The notes under the pieces were generated by a model. The model ran no database searches, had not been told where the DNA came from, and saw only the letters and a program-made list of their open reading frames with translations. Both the position numbers and the translations under genes were made by a program. Source: Formicarius rufipectus (lineage: Eukaryota; Chordata; Aves; Passeriformes; Formicariidae). Taken from it: a stretch of DNA of 64,000 bases. The stretch lies in the NCBI GenBank assembly GCA_013399695.1, contig VXAU01004744.1, positions 1,053,191-1,117,190 of the forward strand, given 5' to 3'. This document shows, in pieces, positions 1 through 11,826 of the stretch (position 1 is the first letter of the stretch; each line of letters starts with the position of its first letter).

Positions 1-3000
1 TAAACTTAATAATTTAAAATTTCCTTCAAATATTATTTAATGCAAAAATATTATTGCATCTTATTTATTCAAATAAAGACACAGAACATGAGATTTATGT
101 TTTTAGTTTGGTTTAGTATGCTTTAACATAACTTGGATGTCTGAAGATTGTACATGTAATTACTAACAAGGATTAATGATTTCAATGTAGTTGTGGTGAT
201 TTAAACTATCTGGAAATAATGTTTAGCTTCAAATGGAAAAGCTTTGGCGTAGTTAATAACAGAGTCTAGGTATTTCAATCCTACATCTTAGAAATGTGTT
301 ATGTAAGTGTGCTTATACACAAAGCAGTATTAGGGAGATGGGTTATTCTAGCTCAGGACTCAGGAAATTTACTGACCTACAATTTGGGCTTTTGGGTTCA
401 GTGTCATGTTCTACTATGGGTTTATTCAATGTAAAATTTATTGCCCATCTCCCTAACTTGTAACTATTATCTGCCTGTTATATATATATATTTCTATTGA
501 AATTTGAAAGAACTTGAAGGGCAAGAAAGAAAAAACATCATATTCCTGTGTTTGCACATAACATACGGCACACAAAACCTCAGAAACTCCTCATCTTTGT
601 TAGTCCGTTCTTTGAAATCTTAAATATCCACAAGTTTCAGGGAGATTTCTTAAATCTGAAAGCTGCTTTGTCATCTCCTCTTTAACCACAGATTCTTGTC
701 TTTCCTGTAAATTATTAAAATTTTCTCCATTCAGCTCCTTTGCAAGTTTCCTTTAGCTTTCCCTTAGGTTCACACTTCCTGTCAAGAACTGCCTTACTCT
801 CTGTTTTAGAGCCTGCTGTCCCTAGTCCCTGAATATTTGTGTTGACTGCTGTTTCTTGGCCAGTTTACATCCTTAGTAGTCTTCAGGGTATAAATATACT
901 CAGACATTATGTAACACCTTTGTCTTGCACCTATAAACTTTTGTGCTGTACACTCTTTGGGAAGAAGGATCCTTAGGCTATTTTGTTTATCTGGATATTG
1001 AAACCTGATATAAATGAAAGAGTTCTGTTCTGCTGTCCAGCCACAGGCATGCTCATTATTAGAATTCTCTAGAGTGTGTGTGACAGTTCTGTGGGACTGG
1101 CAAGCATCATACAGAAGTTTTGAAGGACTCACATGCCACTGGAAAGGCATTTCTCTCCTACTGTAGACCAGGGGATACCCAAAGGTATCCCTGGTGGCAC
1201 TCTGCACTGTGCTCTCTTACCTCAAAACCATACAAGCAAACACATATTAGTTATACAGCTTCTTACAGTTAAAACCATGAGGAAAATGTCCTTAAAGGGA
1301 GGATGAAGAAAAAAAGTCGTTTTGGTTTGACCAAATCTGGAAGAAATCTATCTTAGTTATGCTCTAGGAAAATGAGCATTGGGAATAAAACATCTCCAAA
1401 GAGAATTATCACAATAGCAACAGATGTGAAGTGCTGTGTGTCTGGAGATTAGCAGCAGAAGTGACCACCTTATGATAAGGCTCAGAGTGTTGCTTTGTGG
1501 TTTAGGAAAAGCAAGTAGGTATGACCAAAATGACTGTCCTTTGGGAAGATAGAGTCAAAGGGCACATGCTTGAGAGCCACAAATATGAGCTATTCAGAAA
1601 AAAAACAAAGACCTCTAAACTAAAATGTGCAGGTGACTGGAAAGGTCACCCTGTGAAAAGCACAAAGAATGAAGCAAAGGGAGGTGACGAGCTGTGTTTG
1701 AAACAGTGGCCTCATCTCCTGTGTAAGTGCACCAGATGAGGAGCAATGTAGGTCAGTAGATCCCACACTGAAGTTGGGATCTCTAAACATCTCCAGTCTG
1801 TATGAGACCTTGGGACACAGCTGCTCATTTAATGACTGGTAATGTGGGTGGGTAATGTGTTTAAAATGTGTTGGTTTCTAGAACTGTGCTGTTTAAACAG
1901 TATAGAATGGCAAGACTTTGAAACAAGTCTTAATATTTTATAGGCTGTGTAACAGCTTTAAAAAAAAAGGAACAAATATTCATTCAAAAATGGGAGACCA
2001 CCTACTTAAAATGTAATCCTGCAAGTAAGACAATAATTTTGTAAAACTTCAATGCAAATAGTGAGTTACCCTTTCACATACATAAATTTTTGTGTAGTGT
2101 ATTTCTCCTGAAAATAATTCATGTTCAGAAAGGTATGGACCTGATTCTTTGCTTTCTTGTACTAAGTCCTATTAGTACTAAGTAGGTTATTTACTCCTTC
2201 AAGGATTTAATCATTCAAGGACTTACTCCCTTCTGTCTCCCTGCCAGCTGAAAGCTTTCTACTCTGATGCTGTGCTCTCTGATACCAGCCGTAGACAGTG
2301 ATGCTACTTGTTTCCTATAAACCCTTTCCATGCTCAGTGAAAGCTGATGGATCTGATGAAATCAGACATCCTTTGTCATACAAAATTTTATATAAATAAG
2401 GTAAACTGGCTTCCATTCAGGCTTATCAGGCCTGTTCTAGTATGCTTGCTTTTGAGTCTGTTAATTTCTTTTTTCCCCCCAATTTTGTTTTGTTTTGTTT
2501 TTGTTCTCAGTCTGTTACAATTATTTTGATGAGTCTCATTTTGTTATGTGTGGTCACTTATCTGTTGCAACCCATTTACTGGCTTCCATATGTTTCTAAA
2601 ATGTGTTTGGAAGACGGGATTAAGTTACTGTTTCTAGCTGTGAGTTTGTTTGGTCACTTGGACACGTTCACTGGGATGTGAGATCCTAGAGTCCATACAG
2701 AGCTTTCCAACTGGAGATTTTCTCCTTTTTTTTCTTTGTTGTGGGTGACCCCCCACATACTTCCCCTCTGAGCCCTGTTTCAAGAAAATGCATGTAGCAT
2801 CACAGCTTTAATACAGAAAAGTGAAATCTTTGCAACCTATCTTCTGGTATACACTGCCTGTGGGATATTACTTGAGGTGCCTCCCTCCAGGTGTAAAAGA
2901 GAGAAACAGGGATGGTCAAAGGTCTTTCAAAATCCTTAATATCCATTTCTGAAAACAATTATTGAATAATTCCCTACAAAACTGGTTCAGTGAGTGAAGC

Positions 3001-4044
3001 ATATCCTTGCTTTTTTAATGAGTGTTCCTTGTTCAAATTACATTAGAACTACAGTGCTAATCTGAGAACCTAAGTGTGGTAAACATTAACTAGGTCATGT
3101 CTTAGTCAAATCTGTTTCCTTATGAATGCTGTGACTGATTTAGATTCTACTTTTCTGTATCAGCTTTTTGCTGATGCCTTGATATGTCCATTTTTTGTAC
3201 TTGAGTGTGTTTGGAGAGGATGACTTTTCTTGTGATTCTCAGAAGTTCATAAAAATAAACAATGTGTAGTGAGTTTGTTTTTGTACCAACAGGGATACAC
3301 ACCCTATAGGGTTCTGTATAATTGGCTTTGGGCATAGCTTTGGGAGTGAAGAGTAAAGGCAGAGATGAAGAAACTGTTTAATCTACTTGATTGTTTCAAG
3401 CCAGGTGAATATGCCTAAGCAGCACAGAAAGGAGGAGGCAACTATTTGGTCCCCTCTCCCAGTGGGGTTTTGCATGGATTACATGCTGTGTCTCAAGTAT
3501 CAGCAGTGGCAATGGCAGTAGAACCACCTTCGTCTGCAAATGTAACATTGTACACAACATGAAGTCATGTAGATTTGTCCTTTCCAGCCTGCTTCAAACA
3601 GTCTGTACTTCTGGGTTTTCTACAGTTGTGCTCTTCAAACACCCTTGGAAGATACATTAGTTTCTTTTGCATGATGTTGCATGGAATTGAACTCAGCAGT
3701 TTCCCAAGTCCCCTGTAATGGCATTAAATTCTGAAATTCATAAATCTGAAATTAACAGAAAAAAAAAAAATAGGAGAAGTTACCATTCTCTTTACAAATA
3801 TTGTGTATCATACAGCAATAAGTGAATACTAATGAAACAGACATCAGTGGATTCTGTCTCTGCTCTTGTGAGTGACAAAGTATCTAAATATTTGGAGTAG
3901 TGTTTTATCTGAGGAGCTGAATATGATTTCATAGAATATGCAGTGGCTTCCTAAAACCACCAGGTGCCCAAATAACTGAACAGGCCTGTCATGAATTCGA
4001 AGAGAATTTTCTCATCTTGGACTGAAGCGGAGATGCAAGTATCA
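1..4044. other. Non-coding AT-rich stretch, no gene recognised
   Basis: No supported gene is seen here. The longest open frame, 133 codons on the minus strand at 806-1207, has no recognisable domain, and a frame of that length is expected about once by chance in an AT-rich 64 kb window. A frame of 72 codons at 1521-1739 is lysine-rich but unrecognised. There is a short TA run near 480-490, a small TTTTG run at about 2484-2502 and a poly-A run near 3760. The sequence could be intergenic or intronic. Confidence 0.6.
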
Positions 4045-4354
4045 ATCTCTTCACTCTCATGACCAAGTCAGGACTAAAGGAAATGACATGAAGCTGAGTC
4101 ACAGGAATTTTAGGTTGGATATCAGGAAAAAGTTTTTCACCCCGAGGGTTGTAAAGCACTGGAACAGGCTCTCCAGGAAAGTAGTCACAGAATCACCAGT
4201 CCTGGCAGAGTTCAAGAAGCATTTGGACAACAGTCTCGGGCACATGGTGTGACTCTTGGGGATGGTCCTGTGCAGGGCCAGGAGCTGGACTCAATGATCT
4301 GTGTGGGTCCCTTCCAACTCAGCATATTCTGTCTTTCTATGGCTCTATGACTAT
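4045..4354 (+). mobile_element. CR1 LINE 3' fragment (copy 1)
   Basis: This is a 5'-truncated CR1 non-LTR retrotransposon, plus strand. It shows the ordered blocks of the CR1 3' end: 'aggttggatatcaggaaaaa', 'cactggaacaggctctcc', 'gcagagttcaagaagcattt', 'gtgactcttggggatggtc', then 'cccttccaactcagcatatt', and a decayed ATTCTATG-type tail ending near 4354. It shares the 'gtgactcttggggatgg' block with the copy at 25221-25730, so the two belong to one subfamily. No coding capacity remains. CR1 is the dominant LINE of birds, which is the main evidence for the host group. Confidence 0.93.
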
Positions 4355-5750
4355 GTACATACAGGCAATTACTTGTGTGAATGTGCAGAGAAAAACAGAA
4401 TGTAATGTCTCTAGGCAGCCAATAAACCTGAATTGTATCTTTCTCTTTCCCTCAGCCAGGAAGTCACTCTGCTATTTTTAAATCTGTATCCATGAACATA
4501 AGACTCTTTCTTGAGTGAAAAAAAGAGAGGAAATAATTTTAAATACCTTGAAATTTCCTACCCATGTTTATCCCTTGCTACCTCTCCCTTTCTTTCACAC
4601 GGTTTACAGGTTTATTCAGCCTAAAGGCAAGAGTACATCAGTTCTTTCCAGAAGTCCTGCATTTTAAAAGGGTCTCTACATAGCAAGTAGACAATCAGAG
4701 ACTTTTTAATTCCAGTCTTCTTACCTCTGACATGTGGCCCATCTCTTGGCAAGTTCCTAGGAAGTTTGCTAATATTTACATACTTGAGGATGGTGATGAC
4801 AGTCAGATGACAGCAGTTTGTCACTAGAGTTGTCACTACTCTCTGCACTACTAGACTGTGAAAATCATGGCTGTATGAAATGTTCTCTGTCAGCTGCACT
4901 TTGCAACTAGAAAAAAATGAAGATTTAAAGATTCCATTTCTTAAATGTTTCACGCACAAACTGGTTTGGGGTTTTCTGTCTGTTTATTACTGTAAAAGAA
5001 AGCTGATCAGGTTACTTAAATCCTTGGGTTTTAATTTGGGTGAACTAGCTATTTTTCTAACTAGTGCAGATAGAAGGTGAGATTTTGAACAAGTTACTCA
5101 AAACTCATAGTGAAATATATAGTAGTATGTGCTATGTATAGTAGTAACTGTGATTAGTATGTATATTTTTAGGTTGTGTCTTTAATTTGGACACCCCATA
5201 GTACAAATGAAAGTCTGTCTTCAAGAATTTCCTGAAATTATACTAGATAAGTTTAAAGGGAAAATAATCCTCTATGGTATCAGACAACCTGCTGTTGTAT
5301 GTAAGTAATATCTTTGTAGCAAGCTAATAAACAACCGTATGCTAATGAAAGGAAATAACAGAAAGATTTAAAGGGCCATGTGAAGACAGAAGAGGAAAAA
5401 GGTAGAAGAGAAGAGCCAGAGAAAAAGACAATATACGATGAAGATCTGGGCTGGTCACTTAGTCTTTGATGTTCCTTAATTGTCTTTGAGTTTAAAGCTT
5501 CTTGAGTTATTACGACTGATGCCCAGCATGGAGGGCAACCAGTCCTTTGCTCTATGTGGTCACAATACTCCTACTCTGTTCTGTGCATTACCATCACTTC
5601 AAAAACATTGCTTAATTACTGAGAACAAGCAGGATATTATCATTATTTTGTCTCTGAGTGGTTCAAATTTCCATTAATCACTCTTGTATCTAGTGATTGG
5701 TGGACAGCTGGGTATAAAACCCAGATTCATGCATATGAGACTGTAAATTT
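4355..5750. other. Non-coding stretch, no gene recognised
   Basis: Unique-looking AT-rich DNA. A 112-codon minus-strand frame at 4621-4959 and the overlapping plus-strand frames have no recognisable domains or protein-like composition. A repeat-like string of 'gtagtatg' variants near 5110-5160 is too degenerate to call. Confidence 0.5.
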
Positions 5751-5880
5751 TAATTAAAAAAAAACCCTCCAAAAAAACTAGAAAAACAAACAAAAAGACA
5801 AAAAAACCAAAGCCACACAAACCAAAACTCCTACAAAAAACACAGCAAACAACCCACCAAAACCTAACCAATACCAAATG
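5751..5880. repeat. A/C-rich low-complexity tract
   Basis: About 130 bases that are almost only A and C on the plus strand, built from irregular AAAAAC, AAACC and CACA units. It produces a spurious Phe/Val/Gly/Cys-rich minus-strand frame (5674-5883), which should not be taken as a membrane protein. Similar strand-asymmetric tracts lie near 53636-53690 and 58455-58500. Confidence 0.85.
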
Positions 5881-8800
5881 CAAAATGAGAGAAGGGTGGA
5901 GAGATTTATCACTGTTTTTGTCATGATACTGTCATAGACACTGAAAGTTCTTAAACTGTAGAAAGTATTTTCAACATTCTAGAGACTGTATTTTTAGTTA
6001 TAGCTTCAATCCTTTGTACCCTTTCTCCTCAGCTACTGAATGGACTGTGAAGAACAAGGATCTGGGAAGTTCCTGGATCCTCTCAGTGTTTCAGGAGCGT
6101 TAGCCAATGGCAAAGTATCTTGCCTAAAAGTAACAACCCTCCTCAGAATATGTTTCTGCTGTATTACATTGACATTATTCTTCTGCACCAGGTTTTGCCT
6201 TCTAGGATTTGAAATGGGAAAACACCCCATTAACAACTCACTCAGAGAGAGTTGTGAAGCTTCTCTCTGCCTGGTCCCCATATTCCAGTGATTGGCTGCA
6301 AATCTGTAAATTTGAACTATGTCATAAAGCGTTACACTCTCATGCCTGATGAGGGAGTCTATTGGCTTCTAAAAATTAGTCTTTTAGCACAGCAATCATC
6401 CCAGATCCTCAAGAAAAAAAGAATAAAAATATTAATTCTTTCTAAGCATTATCATTAGAAATGGTTCGATAATCTGAAATGCATCAAAGTTAAAATAATG
6501 AAGACTTAGGATTTTTCTGGTGAAGCACATTGCATAGAAAATTACAGCTTGTGGAAACAGAAGTTATCTGTGAGAAAAATATTATTTCTTAAAAATTCTC
6601 TTGGTCTGAATATTCGTTCTGATGTGAGATGGAAAAGAATTCAAAATTTTGATGAACTTTTATGGAGTAACATAACAGATTCAACCAAGCTGTTCTGAAT
6701 GTCCAAGCTTGGTGATCATCTGTTGAGTAAAGAGAATCATTATTATTTTCAAGCAGACTGACTTATGACATCAGATTTCTTTATGCCTATTTGATAATTT
6801 TATAAAATGTTTTAAATAAAAAATAATGATTTATAATAAATGTGTTTATTTTAATGTTGTCAATTTCCTACCAGAGTCATAAAGAAATTTCTTGTCAGTA
6901 GCATTTATTAATAGTCATGGAAAAATGAGTCATATGTTCATATTACAATTTTGTTAAGGGTTATTGTCTAGGCCTGCACTCACTTAAAAACCTGTACTGA
7001 GTGATCATGGTTTAATTGCAATACATGTTTGTGTTAAAGGTAAACCACCTTAAAATCCATCAAAGAACTTGGGCTAATCTTGGGACACGTGCTGTCTCTG
7101 CATGTTGTAAACTTTCTGCTTCAGTCTGGATTAAGCATATATCATTTATGGATTAATCCAGAAGACTTGAGATGTTCTCAGCATCGTGTATCCCTGGCCA
7201 GATTTATCCAAAAGATATGTATTTGTTAAGGAAACCAAGTATTATTTTTATGAAATGCGCATGGTTCATGTAGTTATTTCATATGCGTTTTACTGACATT
7301 GACAAACAGGAACTTTCATGTATTTCACTTCTTCTTGTAGTGTATACTTAGAAAAAAAAAGACTTCTGTTGCCAGCCATGATGAGGATTGTCAGGTCTGG
7401 TTCTGCATTGGAAAACTGGTTGATATTTCTGTTTAAGAAGTAAATAAAACACAATCCCTGGAGTGGATACCTCTGCCATGTTTCCCTGGAAGGCTCTTAA
7501 TTGGACAGAGGTGCCCTCTGTCCATGCACAGAGCCCAGCGATCAAGCACACATGGGGAATGAATTCCAGCAGACTTTATAGCCACCTCTGCACAATAACA
7601 ATAAATAATGAAATAAATGCAGGGCACTTTTGCTGGTTGGTTCTCAAAGCAGCCTACAGACCATTTAAACAGTAGTGCATTGATTTTTCTCACCCTCGGA
7701 ATACAGCAATCCTGTGTCAAAACATGGCTGCTGCTAAAAAGCACATACAAAATTACAGAGTGCTTAAGACAGGAATTAATATTTGCGGTAAAAACTACAG
7801 GATATTTTTAAGGATGCAAAATATAAGTGTTCTTGAATATGGACTATGTATTTTTTGATGTATGCCTGTCATTGCTGTTTGACTTCAGAACCAGGAAAGA
7901 ATTTTGCAGAAAACAGCTATGTTATCAATCCTTATTCACTTAGCCAAGGGACTTCTCTTGCTTTTCTGTGATTGCCTTACTTTTTTTATTATTTTTGGTA
8001 CTGAACTATTTACACTGTGCATACCTACCATGTAAACTATACCAATAGTTGAACCTGACCAAACCTGGAGAAGTAATTGTAGTACTGTTGGCCAAATCTG
8101 TTCATTTTTTAATCTAGTTGTATACCAGTAGCAAACAAACAAAGTGTGGGAAGTCCAAATACCACAGAAAAGGGCCTGAACCCCAGCTGTGCTTGAACAG
8201 ACTTCAGTGAAGTCCCTGCTTTCAGAGCTTAGCTGCTCTTGGTACCTAAGCTGGGCTAATAGGAGTCACCTGGGCTCTGACATGATTATGCTTGTGAGCA
8301 CACTCTTCAACACAGCCCTCCTAAGGTTTGGAACTCCTTTACAGATGTTATTGCAAGCTGTCAGGCCTTCTCAGGTAGCTTGGAACTTTATTCAGTATGT
8401 CTGTGATAAAAATGTATTTGTTTGCATTTGTTCAGATTCAATGCAGATTTTTTTACTTTAAAACCTTGTTATCTTTTGGTTCTTCCACAGCTACAATATT
8501 TCAGTAAGGCCAAAGATGCAGTGATCTCTTTAGTTTTTGTATCTCTTTTTCATGTGTATATGCCTTCAAATCTATCTCAATCAATTTATAGGAAGATGTT
8601 GCATTGTTTTCCTCAAAACTTTCTTGCCAGTAGTAATTTATAACTTTTCCTAAGTTCTGAATCCTGCATAAAAATGTGAATTTTAGTATTTTATGATTTC
8701 TAGTACACCAGTATGTTTTTCATCAGCCCCTCCATTATTTATAGGAAACTGATGGGAAAAGGTTGAAAAACTTGACCACATTTTAATTTTTAAAAAATTA

Positions 8801-9600
8801 AGGGAATGAGAGTGTCAAAAACTATTTAATCTTTTTTCTCTCCCTGCCCCATACTTTCCCTGAATCCTGAAAGAATATCCTCGATAATAATCATTGAATG
8901 TTCAGAAGTAATACATTTTAGACTCTTAGCCCAGATAAAGTTGAAAGATATTATTGATTTCCATTCCCAGTAGTTTAAAAATGTAGGGTTTGGGTGGGTT
9001 TATTCATGGTAAGCTTTAATGACACTGTTAGAGGATCTACTGTGTGTTCAGTAGTGAGGAATGAGGCTCTAAAGGTCTGGAAGTTTGGAAAAGTTCAGAT
9101 GCCTCAAAATGCTTGGATTCCTCTCAAAATTTTTTCTTAGCTGTATAAATCTACCACCCAGCTCTCATCCTCTGAGGAATTAGCCAAAAAGCATATTTAT
9201 AAGACAAATCATTTGGGTGATGGAGAGAAATATGTTAGCAATATTTTTTTGATTCACATTTGAAAGTAGAGTATTTCTTCCATTTCAGTCAGAACTCAGG
9301 ACTGCAAGTAGGTTCTTTCCAACAAACTTACAAAAGCCTTTTTCTTTCTGCAGGCATTTAGCCATGCCACTGTGGGCTGTGATCTTGTCAGTTCTCATAA
9401 GCTACTAACACCAATGGTAACAAAATACTTTCCCTAGTTATGGGATGTACGTTTCCATGAATTGGTTTGGTTCATCTCCTGTATGAAGTGTTGATTTTTT
9501 TTTTTTTTTTAACATGAAGAACATTGGAAGAATTTTGAGTAGTTTTCTCACCATTAAAAGCTAGTTATATGAGCAGAAGCCATATCTTATGACAAATTCA
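5881..9600. other. Non-coding stretch, no gene recognised
   Basis: AT-rich DNA with only short chance frames, among them 105 codons on the minus strand at 7433-7750. A near-palindromic A/T hairpin is at 8783-8801 and a poly-T run at about 9494-9511. No repeat family was recognised. Confidence 0.5.
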
Positions 9601-9639
9601 GTGACAGCAAAAACCTCTCAGGCAGAGATGTAGCCTGAA

Positions 9640-10285
9640 GGGCTGGTAACCTTCTCTCTGAGCCTGTCTTGCTGAAGGAAGCTGACTAAATGAGACAAAA
9701 TTAGGCCCAAAGTATGTAAATGAGCTGGTATTTCATGGTACAAAAAATGTGCATCTCCTGCAACATAACCCAGCATTTGAGGCAATGACACCAGAAAAGA
9801 CAAACTAAACGCACACTGTCCCTCCTTTGCTACATAAGCAATTATCATTCGGGTGGATTTAAAAGGGCTTTACAGCCTAGATCATTTATACAATGTGTTA
9901 ATGTGTATTACTTCTCCCGCCACTGAAAGCCAGCCCCTTACGGACTGAAACATGGCATCAGTTCAAGCGTGCACAGCAAACTGCAGCATGGCAGGCGCTG
10001 AGACAGCAAGCACCTCCAGCTGGAAATGCCCAGACAGCAGCAGGAGGGAGGATTTAAATTGCTGTGTATTTAGAGAGGACATGCGACTTGGGGTGGCTTG
10101 TGGCAACAATTACCCGGCGTGGTTAGGGATCGGTGATTGGGATGATGCTGAGCCCGAGCCGGGGTTAGAAGACGGCAGTGCTGTCCTGCGGCACTGCCTG
10201 GCACTGCAGTGTGGTGGTGTAGTGTTAGCTCCAGACGAAAAGAAACTTGAGTATGTCTCCAGCACCGCTAGCAGGAGCGGCTGAG
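9640..10285 (+). promoter_or_regulatory. Candidate regulatory block with a CpG-richer core (9912-10285)
   Basis: The 9912-10285 segment is clearly richer in G, C and CpG than its surroundings. I count about 15 CpG dinucleotides in roughly 370 bases, while neighbouring kilobases have very few. The adjacent 9640-9911 segment is AT-rich and contains octamer-like 'atgtaaat' and homeobox-type 'caattatc' strings, plus the TATA-like strings 'tttaaaag' and 'tttatac'. A 110-codon plus-strand frame (9952-10284) starts in the CpG-rich part, but it has no domain I recognise and may only reflect the lower stop-codon frequency. The block could be a small CpG-island promoter, an enhancer or a GC-richer repeat remnant. 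The sequence alone does not decide. Confidence 0.3.
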
Positions 10286-11764
10286 TTTTCTTCTCTTAAA
10301 TGGACTTTGCAAACATAAGTAGAGCTCAACATCTGACTCCCCCGACAACCTTTATTTTCATTTAGTAATATTTCAGTTGGTAATACTTCTTTGAATAGGT
10401 AGGTTTTTAGGGAGAGATGCAGTTGCTGCTCTGCAGTAATAGGTCTCTCTTCCTGTGAAAGCAAAGTATTATGAATGCAAAAGACTTCTCTACTAACACC
10501 ATTGAGAGGATGGAAGTTCTGGTGGGAAAACTTCCAAGTGAAACTTTGGCTTAACTCAGCTGGAGTGGCACAGGCTCCATACTAACAGCACCTTTTTTTT
10601 TTTTTGCCCCCCCCTTCCCTTCTGCCTTTTTTTTTTTTTTTTTTTAAACCACAAACTTCCCCATGTCACAGCTCTGTGCAAATATTTCCCATATGTCAGC
10701 TGGCTGATCCAGTAATCACTTAGGGCTAGAGTGTGAATTACACAAGTGGCAGCACGTACACAAATATCTGACTTGTATGATTCTGAAATTCAGTGAGATT
10801 TAGCTATGGCAAATTGAACGGGTTTTAAATTAAAAGCTTTCTTTGGATAGCTGTGTAGATTCAGTGCTAGAAGGGTTATTACTGTGTCTCCCACTTTATT
10901 CCTAACCGATGTAGAATGTCTCGCTTGTGTTTTAATGGTGTGTTTCTTGCTGTTTGCTCTCTCCATTTACTTTCATTTCTATCCAGTGGCTGTCATTATG
11001 CCATGAACTAGCTTCTCTGGATAGGAAATTACCTTTTTTGAACATATAGAATGTGCATGGCATTTTGTAAGCAAATTAATAGTATATGCAATTGCTTATT
11101 TTGTACCTGTGATACTACTCCTGAGCAGCTGACTGTAATGTTTCAGATAGGGTAAAAGAGATTTTTTTTTCCCCTGATTTTCAGGAATTCTTGGAAGATT
11201 TAAATTAATCTTTTCCTTCAAGATGACAAGAGTGCACTTCTCAGCACAACACTGACTGAGAATATACTGTCACTCTTGGGAGGCAGCAGAAATATTATAT
11301 ATAAATCCAATAACTAGGGTTTCCATGACTCTTTTAAAATAAATGCTTTTCAGAAAAGAATGCTTCGAGCAGCCTCGGCTACAGGTTTCCCTGTCCACTC
11401 ACGTGTGTGACTGAGTTCACAGCAGTGACTGGGCTGTGGGTGCTGGCGGCTGACTCCAGCCTGCAGTGAAGGGGCAGAGCAGCCCCTGCTCCTAACTTTG
11501 CAACTGTGAGAAGCAAAAGCTCTTGTGGATTGAGTCACCATCTCCCAGCATATCACCACTTTCAGTGTTACTCTCCCTGCACCCATGAAGATGTAGAAGT
11601 ATCCTTGCAGACACTTTTACTAACCAACCTTTACTGTGACGGTTTCTGTGCAATGCTTGACCCCTTTCCCTCTTGCTTTCCTTGGATTTAATTTTTTTTT
11701 TTTGTTTTATGTTTCTGAACTTTAATTTTTTTTTGTGTCTTACTTTGCCTCCTTTTCTTCCTCA
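10286..11764. other. Non-coding stretch with pyrimidine tracts
   Basis: No gene is supported. A mixed poly-T/poly-C tract lies at about 10591-10645, and another T-rich tract (11692-11764) runs into the assembly gap. The frames at 11350-11586 and 11506-11691 overlap on opposite strands and are not recognised. Confidence 0.5.
10591..10645. repeat. Poly-T / poly-C low-complexity tract
   Basis: Two long T runs separated by 'gccccccccttccctt' and 'ctgcc'. This is a homopyrimidine tract on the plus strand with no coding content. Confidence 0.9.
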
Positions 11765-11826
11765 NNNNNNNNNNNNNNNNNNNNNNNNNNNNNNNNNNNN
11801 NNNNNNNNNNNNNNNNNNNNNNNNNN
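11765..11826. other. Assembly gap (62 N)
   Basis: A run of undetermined bases flanked by T-rich sequence on the left and a poly-T run (about 11855-11870) on the right. The open frames crossing it (11673-11894 plus, 11688-11966 minus) are artefacts. Confidence 0.99.

Noticed and set aside
806..1207. 133-codon minus-strand frame
   Set aside because: For this base composition about one frame of this length is expected by chance in 64 kb; no domain, no splice context, and composition is not protein-like.
5674..5883. Hydrophobic Phe/Val/Cys-rich minus-strand peptide resembling a membrane segment
   Set aside because: It is the translation of an A/C-rich low-complexity tract.
8491..8503. 13-base microexon between 'ttcttccacag' and 'gtaagg'
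   Set aside because: Too short to assess and no surrounding exon candidates; splice-like pairs this close are frequent by chance.
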